Positions 37,701 to 52,700 of a stretch of DNA of 64,000 bases are shown here, piece by piece. Each line of letters begins with the position of its first letter. Positions within the stretch are counted from its first letter, which is position 1. The notes beneath the pieces were generated by a model. That model worked only from the letters and a program-made list of their open reading frames with translations. It did not search any database and was not told the DNA's origin. The translations under genes were made by a program, and so were the position numbers. This stretch comes from Gordius sp. MW1 (Eukaryota > Nematomorpha > Gordioida > Gordea > Gordiidae): assembly GCA_964036665.1 (NCBI GenBank), contig OZ038526.1, positions 26,722,001-26,786,000 on the forward strand, read 5' to 3'.

Positions 37701-40700
37701 GGCATGCTTACCCGCAACGTTATTTGATGTAATAACTAATATAGAATAAAGGATTAAAATAAGGCTTTAGATATTGTTTACCTTTGTTCCACTCATTATA
37801 ATGTATTTCGTCGAGGGGATAGAGACAAAGAGGTAAGAAATGTCGGATGTATTTAAGGATATCTGGACATATTCTCGGGTATACGGATAATATTATGATT
37901 TTAACTCCCCACGGATGACAAATACCACTGGGTAGGAGGGTGTTGCATTTGTAAAGGAAAATGTAAGCCACTTTATCGTTGTAAGTTTTACGGTAGAGTA
38001 CCAAGTATTTTCCTTTAAGAAATAAATTATAATAGAGCAATCAAAAAAATTAAGTTTAGTTTCGTATAGTATGTTTTTATCAAAACCTAATCTTTCATTG
38101 CTTCCGTATAAGTTTTCGGGGCTTAAAACGATGCCGCCTTCTTCAACTAACAGTTTTTCAACGTTGTAATCATCAAATTCTCCACTACTATTTTTTTGAA
38201 TGTATAAAAACAAATTATTTTACGTGAGGAAATAATTTAACCATATATATAATAAAAACACATATTGCATAACATAGAGGTTAAAAATTAGTTTTATCTA
38301 GCAAACGAGTCCAATCTCAGATAAAAAAGAAAAATGAGGAAATAGATTATATCAATTTCATCAACAGCGCTATTATCGCGATCCTAATTTTTACGTTGAC
38401 CCGCTTAGGGAAAAGGTTCTATCCTGACCTGTCCAAATGTTGCCCCCCCCCCCCTTCAAATAACAACTGTCCCGTTCCGGGCTCACTCCACACTGCACTA
38501 TTATCCTCCCCCCGATATTTTTTCTAGAAAAATAAATATAGATAGGTCTAATAATAATAAAACTCGGGCCTTCGGCCCTCGTGGGAGGGGGAGGGGAGAA
38601 GGGAAGGGGGGGGGGAAGGGAAGGGGGGACGACTCATCTATACTTCGTATAAATGTATCATATTTGCTATGCAATTTATGGGCGAGAAAGTTGGGAAGGG
38701 GCGAGAATGCTTATAGGGGGGTATTCAATGCCTAATGATTAATTAATTATTAATTTTTATGCAAATTTTCCATTTATGGGCAAAATGTAATATAGGCAAA
38801 ATGTAATATAGGCAAGGGTTAGGGTTAGATTTAGTGTTTGCATCTAGTTGCGTATTACATTAGTTTTTATGGCCTTTAGTGATTATGGGTCTAACAAACG
38901 TTATATTATAAAACATCACAATGTTAAGAATTTGCAGAATTGTTGGGAGAAATTTTTTGTTAAATTTGAACAATTTTTAATAAAAAAAATCAAAAATTTG
39001 GCCAATGGTCATTTTTTCTCCATTGGTCAGTACCAACAGATACTCTATAAGTCAATGATAGCCAAAAAAACGGAAAAAAAAATTTTGATGCTCACTTTGG
39101 GTAATGGTCATTTTTTTCCATTGGTCAGCAGCCAGCACACGGTAAAAGTGGATATAAATTCATAAGAGTAAAAAAAAACGAAAAAATAAACTCGGATTCA
39201 CATTTTGGCCAAATGGTCTTTTTTTCATTGGTCAGCAGCCAGCGGACGGCCAAAAAGTCATAATAGCAATGGTAGGAACAGAAACAATCATATTAGTTAA
39301 AAAAAATGAAAAAAATAATTTCGATTCACATTTTGGCCAAAAGTCATTTTTTCCATCGGTCAGTAGCCAGCGAACAGCCAAAAAGTCATAATAGCAATGG
39401 TAGTAACAGGAACAATCATAAAAGTCAAAAAAAACGAAAAAATAAACTCGGATTCACATTTTGGCCAATGGTCATTTTTTCATTGGTCAGCAGCCAGCGG
39501 ACGGCCTAAAAGTCATAATAGCAATGGTAGGAACAGGAACAATCATAATAGTCAAAAAAAACGAAAAAAATAATTTCGATTCACATTTTGGCCAATGGTC
39601 ATTTTTTCCATCGGTCAGGAGCCAGCGGACGGCCAAAAAGTCATAATAGCAATGGTAGTAACAGAAACAATCATAATAGTCAAAAAAAAACGAAAAAATA
39701 AACTCGGATTCACATTTTGGTCAATGGTCATTTTTTTCATTGGTCAGCAGCCAGCGGACGGCCAAAAAGTCATAATAGCAATGGTAGTAACAGGAACAAT
39801 CATAATAGTCAAAAAAAAAAACGAAAAAATAAACTCGGATTCACATTTTGGCCAATGGTCATTTTTTCATTGGTCAGCAGCCAGCGGACGGCCAAAAAGT
39901 CTTATTATCAATGATAGTAACAAAAACAATCATAAGAGTCAAAAAAAACTCCGGGATTCTAACCCAAAAACTAGTTAAATTGCATAGCAATTAAAAGTAA
40001 ACAACTTTTATTTATGTTTATTATATAAAATTAATAAAATGAAACAATAATAGAACAAGCGGACGACCAAAAAGTCATATTATCAATGGGGCACCTCTTA
40101 TGCATTAATTTAAAAAATAACACAGCGAGGGAGATAGAGATGAGGGGTGGGGCACCCCTTTCTTATGCATTAATTTAAAAAATCGATAACCTAATATACC
40201 CAACGCAAACTAATAACAAACAGCGTGACAAACCGCGTGACGTGACATCGGTAAACAAAATCAAAAGCGAGCCCATAAATTGCATAGCAATTAATAATTC
40301 TTTCAATTTATTTATGCTATTCATTGACGCCCTCGCTCAGCCCAATCTCGTTTCAGTCACGATAAATTGATCTTGGTGGATGTAGGCGTTGGCTTTGATA
40401 TCAATGTGGCAGGTTAGACACCGCTCATATTACTTTCAATTTATATAAAAAAATATCAATTTGTCAACACTGTTGTGTTGAACGTTTCCCTGCATCCAAT
40501 CTTAAAAAATATCCACGTCACCCTTCAACTTCTCGTAGAAAAGCATAAAAAACTAACTCTATAAAAGTTACCCTAAACGGAAAAACCTGTAGTGGCCAGG
40601 GGCGAAGATCCCGGCGAGGTCGATCAATTTATAATTAATCAATGATGATTTTAATACAAGTAAATCAAAATGTCAGAAATGAATATTTTCGTATGTTAAA

Positions 40701-43700
40701 CGTTTGCGTCAAAAAATTAGTTACGTATCAATGCCAAACAAAATATAATTTAATCTGGGCTTGGTCGTGTGAAATATTGAAACCCTTTACAGTATTCTCA
40801 CTTCATTATGCTGTTTACACCAGTAATAAATAAATAAAATATCAAAAAAGTATATACTTATCAATACAAACTAACAGTCAGAATGTGAACATTCATCTGT
40901 ATGCGTCAAAAGAATTATCAAAAAACAAGACATAATAATAGCAAAAAAACTGACGACTTATGAATTAATTAAATAAGTAACCTATTACTATATTAACCAG
41001 ACACTGGAATTATTCTTATTTAAAAGGAATTATAGGGAGGGAAAAATAGTTATAAATAATGTTAAAGCAATTATATATTTACTCATAATTGATGGAATGA
41101 TGTTCAAGATAATTAGATGATTGTACAACAAATAGATCAAAAGGCTCCAAAAGAGGGGAGCCTTCGTAGAAGGCTACTGAATGCCATGTTTTTTCATTTG
41201 GCTAAAAATAAATAAATTGACAATGTGTTAGATATTTACCTCCATCCAGTCAAATGGAGATTCTAGAGCTAATGAATCTAACAAACACTCATCCAACTCA
41301 GTGCAAGCTATAATTATATAAAAAAATATTTGGTAGATTGACTTTTAAGGTGCAAAATATAAGAGCTATAGAATGAAAATTAAATTAATTAGCGACGGAG
41401 CTGTAGACCTGCTGAAGAGAAGGTTGTTGTTGCTGTTAAAGTTGGGGTGAAACCAGAAGAGACAGGTGGAGTTGGACCTGATGGATAGGTTAATGCTGAA
41501 GTAGGACCTGATGGACCTGTTGCTGGTGTTGGACCAGATGGACCGGTTGATGCTGGAGTTGGACCTGATGGATAAGTAGATGCTGGTGTTGGACCTGATG
41601 GACCTGTTGATGCTGGGGTTGGACCAGATGGACCGGTTGATGCTGGAGTTGGACCTGATGGATAAGTAGATGCTCGTGTTGGACCTGATGGACCGGTTGA
41701 TGCTGGTGTTGGACCTGATGGACCGGTTGATGCTGGAGTTGGACCTGATGGACCAGTTGATGCTGGTGTTGGACCAGATGGACCGGTTGATGCTGGAGTT
41801 GGACCTGATGGATAAGTAGATGCTGGTGTTGGACCTGATGGGCCTGTTGATGCTGGTGTTGGACCTGATGGACCGGTTGATGCTGGTGTTGGACCTGATG
41901 GACCTGTTGATGCTGGTGTTGGACCTGATGGGCCTGTTGATGCTGGTGTTGGACCGGTTGATGCTGGTGTTGGACCTGATGGACCTGTTGATGCTGGAGT
42001 TGGACCTGATGGATAAGTAGATGCTGGTGTTGGACCTGATGGACCGGTTGATGCTGGTGTTGGACCTAATGGACCGGTTGATGCTGGAGTTGGACCTGAT
42101 GGACCAGTTGATGCTGGTGTTGGACCAGATGGACCGGTTGATGCTGGAGTTGGACCTGATGGATAAGTAGATGCTGTTGGACCTGATGGGCCTGTTGATG
42201 CTGATGTTGGACCTGATGGACCGGTTGATGCTGGTGTTGGACCTGATGGACCGGTTGATGCTGGTGTTGGACCTGATGGACCTGTTGATGCTGGTGTTGG
42301 ACCTGACGGACCGGTTGATGCCGGTGTTGGACCTGATGGACCGGTTGATGCTGGTGTTGGACCTGATGGACCGCTTGATGCTGGTGTTGGACCTGATGGG
42401 CCGGTTGATGCTGGTGTTGGAACTGATGGACCTGTTGACGATGGAGTTAGCCCTGGAGGACAAGTTGTTGTCGGAGTGGCTGATTGACCTGTAATGGACT
42501 GTGTAGTGTCAGTGGAAGGTACAGTTGGAGCTGATGGGCCGGTTGATGCTGGTGTTGGACCTGATGGACCGCTTGATGCTGGTGTTGGACCTGATGGGCC
42601 GGTTGATGCTGGTGTTGGACCTGATGGACCTGTTGACGATGGAGTTAGCCCTGGAGGACAAGTTGTTGTCGGAGTGGCTGATTGACCTGTACTGGACTGT
42701 GTAGTGTCAGTGGAAGGTACAGTTGGACCTGATGGGCCGGTTGATGCTGGTGTTGGACCTGACGGACCGGTTGATGCTGGTGTTGGACCTGATGGACCGG
42801 TTGATGCTGGTGTTTGACCTGACGGACCGGTTGATGCTGGTGTTGGACCAGATGGACCGGTTGATGCTGGAGTTGGACCTGATGGGCCTGTTGATGCTGG
42901 TGTTGGACCTGATGGACCGGTTGATGCTGGTGTTGGACCTGATGGACCTGTTGATGCTGGTGTTGGACCTGACGGACCGGTTGATGCTGGTGTTGGACCT
43001 GATGGACCGGTTGATGCTGGTGTTGGACCTGATGGACCTGTTGATGCTGGTGTTGGACCTGATGGGCCTGTTGATGCTGGTGTTGGACCTGATGGACCGG
43101 TTGATGCTGGTGTTGGACCTGATGGACCGGTTGATGCTGGTGTTGGACCTGATGGGCCTGTTGATGCTGATGTTGGACCTGATGGACCGGTTGATGCTGG
43201 TGTTGGACCTGATGGACCTGTTGATGCTGGTGTTGGACCTGATGGGCCTGTTGATGCTGGTGTTGGACCTGATGGACCGGTTGATGCTGGTGTTGGACCT
43301 GATGGACCGGTTGATGCTGGTGTTGAACCTGATGGACCGGTTGATGCTGGTGTTGAACCAGATGGACCGGTTGATGCTGGAGTTGGACCCGATGGATAAG
43401 TAGATGCTGGTGTTGGACCTGATGGGCCTGTTGATGCTGGTGTTGGACCTGATGGACCGGTTGATGCTGGTGTTGGACCTGATGGACCAGTTGATGCTGG
43501 TGTTGGACCTGATGGACCTGTTGACGATGGAGTTAGCCCTGGAGGACAAGTTGTTGTCGGAGTGGCTGATTGACCTGTACTGGACTGTGTAGTGTCAGTG
43601 GAAGGTACAGTTGGACCTGATGGGCCGGTTGATGCTGGTGTTGGACCTGACGGACCGGTTGATGCTGGTGTTGGACCTGATGGACCGGTTGATGCTGGTG

Positions 43701-46700
43701 TTGGACCTGATGGACCTGTTGATGCTGGGGTTGGACCAGATGGACCGGTTGATGCTGGAGTTGGACCTGATGGATAAGTAGATGCTGGTGTTGGACCTGA
43801 TGGACCGGTTGATGCTGGTGTTGGACCTGATGGACCGGTTGATGCTGGAGTTGGACCTGATGGACCTGTTGATGCTGGTGTTGGACCTGATGGGCCTGTT
43901 GATGCTGGTGTTGGACCTGATGGACCGGTTGATGCTGGTGTTGGACCTGATGGACCGGTTGATGCTGGTGTTGGACCTGATGGACCTGTTGATGCTGGTG
44001 TTGGACCTGACGGACCGGTTGATGCTGGTGTTGGACCTGATGGACCGGTTGATGCTGGTGTTGGACCGCTTGATGCTGGTGTTGGACCTGATGGGCCGGT
44101 TGATGCTGGTGTTGGACCTGATGGGCCGGTTGATGCTGGTGTTGGACCTGATGGACCTGTTGACGATGGAGTTAGCCCTGGAGGACAAGTTGTTGTCGGA
44201 GTGGCTGATTGACCTGTACTGGACTGTGTAGTGTCAGTGGAAGGTACAGTTGGACCTGATGGGCCGGTTGATGCTGGTGTTGGACCTGACGGACCGGTTG
44301 ATGCTGGTGTTGGACCTGATGGACCGGTTGATGCTGGTGTTGGACCTGATGGACCTGTTGATGCTGGGGTTGGACCAGATGGACCGGTTGATGCTGGAGT
44401 TGGACCTGATGGATAAGTAGATGCTGGTGTTGGACCTGATGGACCGGTTGATGCTGGTGTTGGACCTGATGGACCGGTTGATGCTGAAGTTGGACCTGAT
44501 GGACCTGTTGATGCTGGTGTTGGACCTGATGGGCCTGTTGATGCTGGTGTTGGACCTGATGGACCGGTTGATGCTGGTGTTGGACCTGATGGACCGGTTG
44601 ATGCTGGTGTTGGACCTGATGGACCTGTTGATGCTGGTGTTGGACCAGATGGACCGGTTGATGCTGGCGTTGGACCTGATGGATAAGTAGATGCTGGTGT
44701 TGGACCTGATGAGCCGGTTGATGCTGGAGTTGGACCTGATGGATAAGTAGATGCTGGTGTTGGACCTGATGGACCGGTTGATGCTGGTGTTGGACCTGAT
44801 GGACCGGTTGATGCTGGAGTTGGACCTGATGGACCTGTTGATGCTGGTGTTGGACCTGATGGGCCTGTTGATGCTGGTGTTGGACCTGATGGACCGGTTG
44901 ATGCTGGTGTTGGACCTGATGGGCCTGTTGATGCTGGTGTTGGACCTGATGGACCGGTTGATGCTGGTGTTGGACCTGATGGACCGGTTGATGCTGGTGT
45001 TGGACCTGATGGGCCTGTTGATGCTGATGTTGGACCTGATGGACCGGTTGATGCTGGTGTTGGACCTGATGGACCTGTTGATGCTGGTGTTGGACCTGAT
45101 GGGCCTGTTGATGCTGGTGTTGGACCTGATGGACCGGTTGATGCTGGTGTTGGACCTGATGGACCGGTTGATGCTGGTGTTGAACCTGATGGACCGGTTG
45201 ATGCTGGTGTTGAACCAGATGGACCGGTTGATGCTGGAGTTGGACCCGATGGATAAGTAGATGCTGGTGTTGGACCTGATGGGCCTGTTGATGCTGGTGT
45301 TGGACCTGATGGACCGGTTGATGCTGGTGTTGGACCTGATGGACCAGTTGATGCTGGTGTTGGACCTGATGGACCTGTTGACGATGGAGTTAGCCCTGGA
45401 GGACAAGTTGTTGTCGGAGTGGCTGATTGACCTGTACTGGACTGTGTAGTGTCAGTGGAAGGTACAGTTGGACCTGATGGGCCGGTTGATGCTGGTGTTG
45501 GACCTGACGGACCGGTTGATGCTGGTGTTGGACCTGATGGACCGGTTGATGCTGGTGTTGGACCTGATGGACCTGTTGATGCTGGGGTTGGACCAGATGG
45601 ACCGGTTGATGCTGGAGTTGGACCTGATGGATAAGTAGATGCTGGTGTTGGACCTGATGGACCGGTTGATGCTGGTGTTGGACCTGATGGACCGGTTGAT
45701 GCTGGAGTTGGACCTGATGGACCTGTTGATGCTGGTGTTGGACCTGATGGGCCTGTTGATGCTGGTGTTGGACCTGATGGACCGGTTGATGCTGGTGTTG
45801 GACCTGATGGACCGGTTGATGCTGGTGTTGGACCTGATGGACCTGTTGATGCTGGTGTTGGACCTGACGGACCGGTTGATGCTGGTGTTGGACCTGATGG
45901 ACCGGTTGATGCTGGTGTTGGACCTGATGGACCGCTTGATGCTGGTGTTGGACCTGATGGGCCGGTTGATGCTGGTGTTGGACCTGATGGACCTGTTGAC
46001 GATGGAGTTAGCCCTAGAGGACAAGTTGTTGTCGGAGTGGCTGATTGACCTGTACTGGACTGTGTAGTGTCAGTGGAAGGTACAGTTGGACCTGATGGGC
46101 CGGTTGATGCTGGTGTTGGACCTGACGGACCGGTTGATGCTGGTGTTGGACCTGATGGACCGGTTGATGCTGGTGTTGGACCTGTTGATGCTGGGGTTGG
46201 ACCAGATGGACCGGTTGATGCTGGAGTTGGACCTGATGGATAAGTAGATGCTGGTGTTGGACCTGATGGACCGGTTGATGCTGGTGTTGGACCTGATGGA
46301 CCGGTTGATGCTGGAGTTGGACCTGATGGACCGGTTGATGCTGGTGTTGGACCTGATGGGCCTGTTGATGCTGGTGTTGGACCTGATGGACCGGTTGATG
46401 CTGGTGTTGGACCTGATGGACCGGTTGATGCTGGTGTTGGACCTGATGGACCTGTTGATGCTGGTGTTGGACCAGATGGACCGGTTGATGCTGGCGTTGG
46501 ACCTGATGGACCGGTTGATGCTGGTGTTGGACCTGATGGACCTGTTGATGCTGGTGTTGGACCAGATGGACCGGTTGATGCTGGCGTTGGACCTGATGGA
46601 TAAGTAGATGCTGGTGTTGGACCTGATGAGCCGGTTGATGCTGGAGTTGGACCTGATGGATAAGTAGATGCTGGTGTTGGACCTGATGGACCGGTTGATG

Positions 46701-49700
46701 CTGGTGTTGGACCTGATGGACCGGTTGATGCTGGAGTTGGACCTGATGGACCTGTTGATGCTGGTGTTGGACCTGATGGGCCTGTTGATGCTGGTGTTGG
46801 ACCTGATGGACCGGTTGATGCTGGTGTTGGACCTGATGGGCCTGTTGATGCTGGTGTTGGACCTGATGGACCGGTTGATGCTGGTGTTGGACCTGATGGA
46901 CCGGTTGATGCTGGTGTTGGACCTGATGGGCCTGTTGATGCTGATGTTGGACCTGATGGACCGGTTGATGCTGGTGTTGGACCTGATGGACCTGTTGATG
47001 CTGGTGTTGGACCTGATGGGCCTGTTGATGCTGGTGTTGGACCTGATGGACCGGTTGATGCTGGTGTTGGACCTGATGGACCGGTTGATGCTGGTGTTGA
47101 ACCTGATGGACCGGTTGATGCTGGTGTTGAACCAGATGGACCGGTTGATGCTGGAGTTGGACCCGATGGATAAGTAGATGCTGGTGTTGGACCTGATGGG
47201 CCTGTTGATGCTGGTGTTGGACCTGATGGACCGGTTGATGCTGGTGTTGGACCTGATGGACCAGTTGATGCTGGTGTTGGACCTGATGGACCTGTTGACG
47301 ATGGAGTTAGCCCTGGAGGACAAGTTGTTGTCGGAGTGGCTGATTGACCTGTACTGGACTGTGTAGTGTCAGTGGAAGGTACAGTTGGACCTGATGGGCC
47401 GGTTGATGCTGGTGTTGGACCTGACGGACCGGTTGATGCTGGTGTTGGACCTGATGGACCGGTTGATGCTGGTGTTGGACCTGATGGACCTGTTGATGCT
47501 GGGGTTGGACCAGATGGACCGGTTGATGCTGGAGTTGGACCTGATGGATAAGTAGATGCTGGTGTTGGACCTGATGGACCGGTTGATGCTGGTGTTGGAC
47601 CTGATGGACCGGTTGATGCTGGAGTTGGACCTGATGGACCTGTTGATGCTGGTGTTGGACCTGATGGGCCTGTTGATGCTGGTGTTGGACCTGATGGACC
47701 GGTTGATGCTGGTGTTGGACCTGATGGACCGGTTGATGCTGGTGTTGGACCTGATGGACCTGTTGATGCTGGTGTTGGACCTGACGGACCGGTTGATGCT
47801 GGTGTTGGACCTGATGGACCGGTTGATGCTGGTGTTGGACCTGATGGACCGCTTGATGCTGGTGTTGGACCTGATGGGCCGGTTGATGCTGGTGTTGGAC
47901 CTGATGGACCTGTTGACGATGGAGTTAGCCCTGGAGGACAAGTTGTTGTCGGAGTGGCTGATTGACCTGTACTGGACTGTGTAGTGTCAGTGGAAGGTAC
48001 AGTTGGACCTGATGGGCCGGTTGATGCTGGTGTTGGACCTGACGGACCGGTTGATGCTGGTGTTGGACCTGATGGACCGGTTGATGCTGGTGTTGGACCT
48101 GATGGACCTGTTGATGCTGGGGTTGGACCAGATGGACCGGTTGATGCTGGAGTTGGACCTGATGGATAAGTAGATGCTGGTGTTGGACCTGATGGACCGG
48201 TTGATGCTGGTGTTGGACCTGATGGACCGGTTGATGCTGGAGTTGGACCTGATGGACCGGTTGATGCTGGTGTTGGACCTGATGGGCCTGTTGATGCTGG
48301 TGTTGGACCTGATGGACCGGTTGATGCTGGTGTTGGACCTGATGGACCGGTTGATGCTGGTGTTGGACCTGATGGACCTGTTGATGCTGGTGTTGGACCA
48401 GATGGACCGGTTGATGCTAGCGTTGGACCTGATGGATAAGTAGATGCTGGTGTTGGACCTGATGGGCCGGTTGATGCTGGAGTTGGACCTGATGGATAAG
48501 TAGATGCTGGTGTTGGACCTGATGGACCGGTTGATGCTGGTGTTGGACCTGATGGACCGGTTGATGCTGGAGTTGGACCTGATGGACCTGTTGATGCTGG
48601 TGTTGGACCTGATGGGCCTGTTGATGCTGGTGTTGGACCTGATGGACCGGTTGATGCTGGTGTTGGACCTGATGGGCCTGTTGATGCTGGTGTTGGACCT
48701 GATGGACCGGTTGATGCTGGTGTTGGACCTGATGGACCGGTTGATGCTGGTGTTGGACCTGATGGGCCTGTTGATGCTGATGTTGGACCTGATGGACCGG
48801 TTGATGCTGGTGTTGGACCTGATGGACCTGTTGATGCTGGTGTTGGACCTGATGGGCCTGTTGATGCTGGTGTTGGACCTGATGGACCGGTTGATGCTGG
48901 TGTTGGACCTGATGGACCGGTTGATGCTGGTGTTGAACCTGATGGACCGGTTGATGCTGGTGTTGAACCAGATGGACCGGTTGATGCTGGAGTTGGACCC
49001 GATGGATAAGTAGATGCTGGTGTTGGACCTGATGGGCCTGTTGATGCTGGTGTTGGACCTGATGGACCGGTTGATGCTGGTGTTGGACCTGATGGACCAG
49101 TTGATGCTGGTGTTGGACCTGATGGACCTGTTGACGATGGAGTTAGCCCTGGAGGACAAGTTGTTGTCGGAGTGGCTGATTGACCTGTACTGGACTGTGT
49201 AGTGTCAGTGGAAGGTACAGTTGGACCTGATGGGCCGGTTGATGCTGGTGTTGGACCTGACGGACCGGTTGATGCTGGTGTTGGACCTGATGGACCGGTT
49301 GATGCTGGTGTTGGACCTGATGGACCTGTTGATGCTGGGGTTGGACCAGATGGACCGGTTGATGCTGGAGTTGGACCTGATGGATAAGTAGATGCTGGTG
49401 TTGGACCTGATGGACCGGTTGATGCTGGTGTTGGACCTGATGGACCGGTTGATGCTGGAGTTGGACCTGATGGACCTGTTGATGCTGGTGTTGGACCTGA
49501 TGGGCCTGTTGATGCTGGTGTTGGACCTGATGGACCGGTTGATGCTGGTGTTGGACCTGATGGACCTGTTGATGCTGGTGTTGGACCAGATGGACCGGTT
49601 GATGCTGGAGTTGGACCTGATGGATAAGTAGATGCTGGTGTTGGACCTGATGGGCCGGTTGATGCTGGAGTTGGACCTGATGGATAAGTAGATGCTGGTG

Positions 49701-52700
49701 TTGGACCTGATGGACCGGTTGATGCTGGTGTTGGACCTGATGGACCGGTTGATGCTGGAGTTGGACCTGATGGACCTGTTGATGCTGGTGTTGGACCTGA
49801 TGGGCCTGTTGATGCTGGTGTTGGACCTGATGGACCGGTTGATGCTGGTGTTGGACCTGATGGGCCTGTTGATGCTGGTGTTGGACCTGATGGACCGGTT
49901 GATGCTGGTGTTGGACCTGATGGACCGGTTGATGCTGGTGTTGGACCTGATGGACCGCTTGATGCTGGTGTTGGACCTGATGGGCCGGTTGATGCTGGTG
50001 TTGGACCTGATGGACCTGTTGACGATGGAGTTAGCCCTGGAGGACAAGTTGTTGTCGGAGTGGCTGATTGACCTGTACTGGACTGTGTAGTGTCAGTGGA
50101 AGGTACAGTTGGACCTGATGGGCCGGTTGATGCTGGTGTTGGACCTGACGGACCGGTTGATGCTGGTGTTGGACCTGATGGACCGGTTGATGCTGGTGTA
50201 GGACCTGACGGACCGGTTGATGCTGGTGTTGGACCAGATGGACCGGTTGATGCTGGAGTTGGACCTGATGGATAAGTAGATGCTGGTGTTGGACCTGATG
50301 GCCCTGTTGATGCTGGTGTTGGACCTGATGGACCGGTTGATGCTGGTGTTGGACCTGATGGACCTGTTGATGCTGGTGTTGGACCTGACGGACCGGTTGA
50401 TGCTGGTGTTGGACCTGATGGACCGGTTGATGCTGGTGTTGGACCTGATGGACCTGTTGATGCTGGTGTTGGACCTGATGGGCCTGTTGATGCTGGTGTT
50501 GGACCAGATGGACCGGTTGATGCTGGTGTTGGACCTGATGGATAAGTAGATGCTGGTGTTGGACCTGACGGACTTGTTGATGCTGGTGTTGAACCTGATG
50601 GATAAGTAGATGCTGGTGTTGGACCTGATGGACCGGTTGATGCTGGTGTTGGACCTGATGGACCGGTTGATGCTGGTGTTGGACCTGATGGACCTGTTGA
50701 TGCTGGTGTTGGACCTGACGGACCGGTTGATGCTGGTGTTGGACCTGATGGACCGGTTGATGCTGGTGTTGGACCTGACGGACCGGTTGATGCTGGTGTT
50801 GGACCTGATGGACCTGTTGATGCTGGTGTTGGACCTGACGGACCGGTTGATGCTGGTGTTGGACCTGATGGACCGGTTGATGCTGGTGTTGGACCAGATG
50901 GACCGGTTGATGCTGGTGTTGGACCTGATGGATAAGTAGATGCTGGTGTTGGACCTGACGGACTTGTTGATGCTGGTGTTGAACCTGATGGATAAGTAGA
51001 TGCTGGTGTTGGATCTGATGGACCGGTTGATGCTGGTGTTGGACCTGATGGACCGGTTGATGCTGGTGTTGAACCTGATGGATAAGTAGATGCTGGTGTT
51101 GGACCTGATGGACCGGTTGATGCTGGTGTTGGACCTGATGGACCGGTTGATGCTGGTGTTGGACCTGATGGACCCGTTGATGCTGGTGTTGGACCTGACG
51201 GACCGGTTGATGCTGGTGTTGGACCTGATGGACCGGTTGATGCTGGTGTTGGACCTGATGGACCGGTTGATGCTGGTGTTGAACCAGATGGACCGGTTGA
51301 TGCTGGAGTTGGACCCGATGGATAAGTAGATGCTGGTGTTGGACCTGATGGGCCTGTTGATGCTGGTGTTGGACCTGATGGACCGGTTGATGCTGGTGTT
51401 GGACCTGATGGACCGGTTGATGCTGGAGTTGGACCTGATGGACCTGTTGATGCTGGTGTTGGACCTGATGGGCCTGTTGATGCTGGTGTTGGACCTGATG
51501 GACCGGTTGATGCTGGTGTTGGACCTGATGGGCCTGTTGATGCTGGTGTTGGACCTGATGGACCGGTTGATGCTGGTGTTGGACCTGATGGACCGGTTGA
51601 TGCTGGTGTTGGACCTGATGGGCCTGTTGATGCTGATGTTGGACCTGATGGACCGGTTGATGCTGGTGTTGGACCTGATGGACCTGTTGATGCTGGTGTT
51701 GGACCTGATGGGCCTGTTGATGCCGGTGTTGGACCTGATGGACCGGTTGATGCTGGTGTTGGACCTGATGGACCGGTTGATGCTGGTGTTGAACCTGATG
51801 GACCGGTTGATGCTGGTGTTGAACCAGATGGACCGGTTGATGCTGGAGTTGGACCCGATGGATAAGTAGATGCTGGTGTTGGACCTGATGGGCCTGTTGA
51901 TGCTGGTGTTGGACCTGATGGACCGGTTGATGCTGGTGTTGGACCTGATGGACCAGTTGATGCTGGTGTTGGACCTGATGGACCTGTTGACGATGGAGTT
52001 AGCCCTGGAGGACAAGTTGTTGTCGGAGTGGCTGATTGACCTGTACCGGACTGTGTAGTGTCAGTGGAAGGTACAGTTGGACCTGATGGGCCGGTTGATG
52101 CTGGTGTTGGACCTGACGGACCGGTTGATGCTGGTGTTGGACCTGATGGACCGGTTGATGCTGGTGTTGGACCTGATGGACCTGTTGATGCTGGGGTTGG
52201 ACCAGATGGACCGGTTGATGCTGGAGTTGGACCTGATGGATAAGTAGATGCTGGTGTTGGACCTGATGGACCGGTTGATGCTGGTGTTGGACCTGATGGA
52301 CCGGTTGATGCTGGAGTTGGACCTGATGGACCTGTTGATGCTGGTGTTGGACCTGATGGGCCTGTTGATGCTGGTGTTGGACCTGATGGACCGGTTGATG
52401 CTGGGGTTGGACCTGATGGACCGGTTGATGCTGGTGTTGGACCTGATGGACCTGTTGATGCTGGTGTTGGACCAGATGGACCGGTTGATGCTGGAGTTGG
52501 ACCTGATGGATAAGTAGATGCTGGTGTTGGACCTGATGGGCCGGTTGATGCTGGAGTTGGACCTGATGGATAAGTAGATGCTGGTGTTGGACCTGATGGA
52601 CCGGTTGATGCTGGTGTTGGACCTGATGGACCGGTTGATGCTGGAGTTGGACCTGATGGACCTGTTGATGCTGGTGTTGGACCTGATGGGCCTGTTGATG

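Noticed and set aside
38848-39978. ORFs across the 127-131-bp minisatellite
   Set aside because: Frames shift from unit to unit and the peptides are translations of a repeat inside a transposon.
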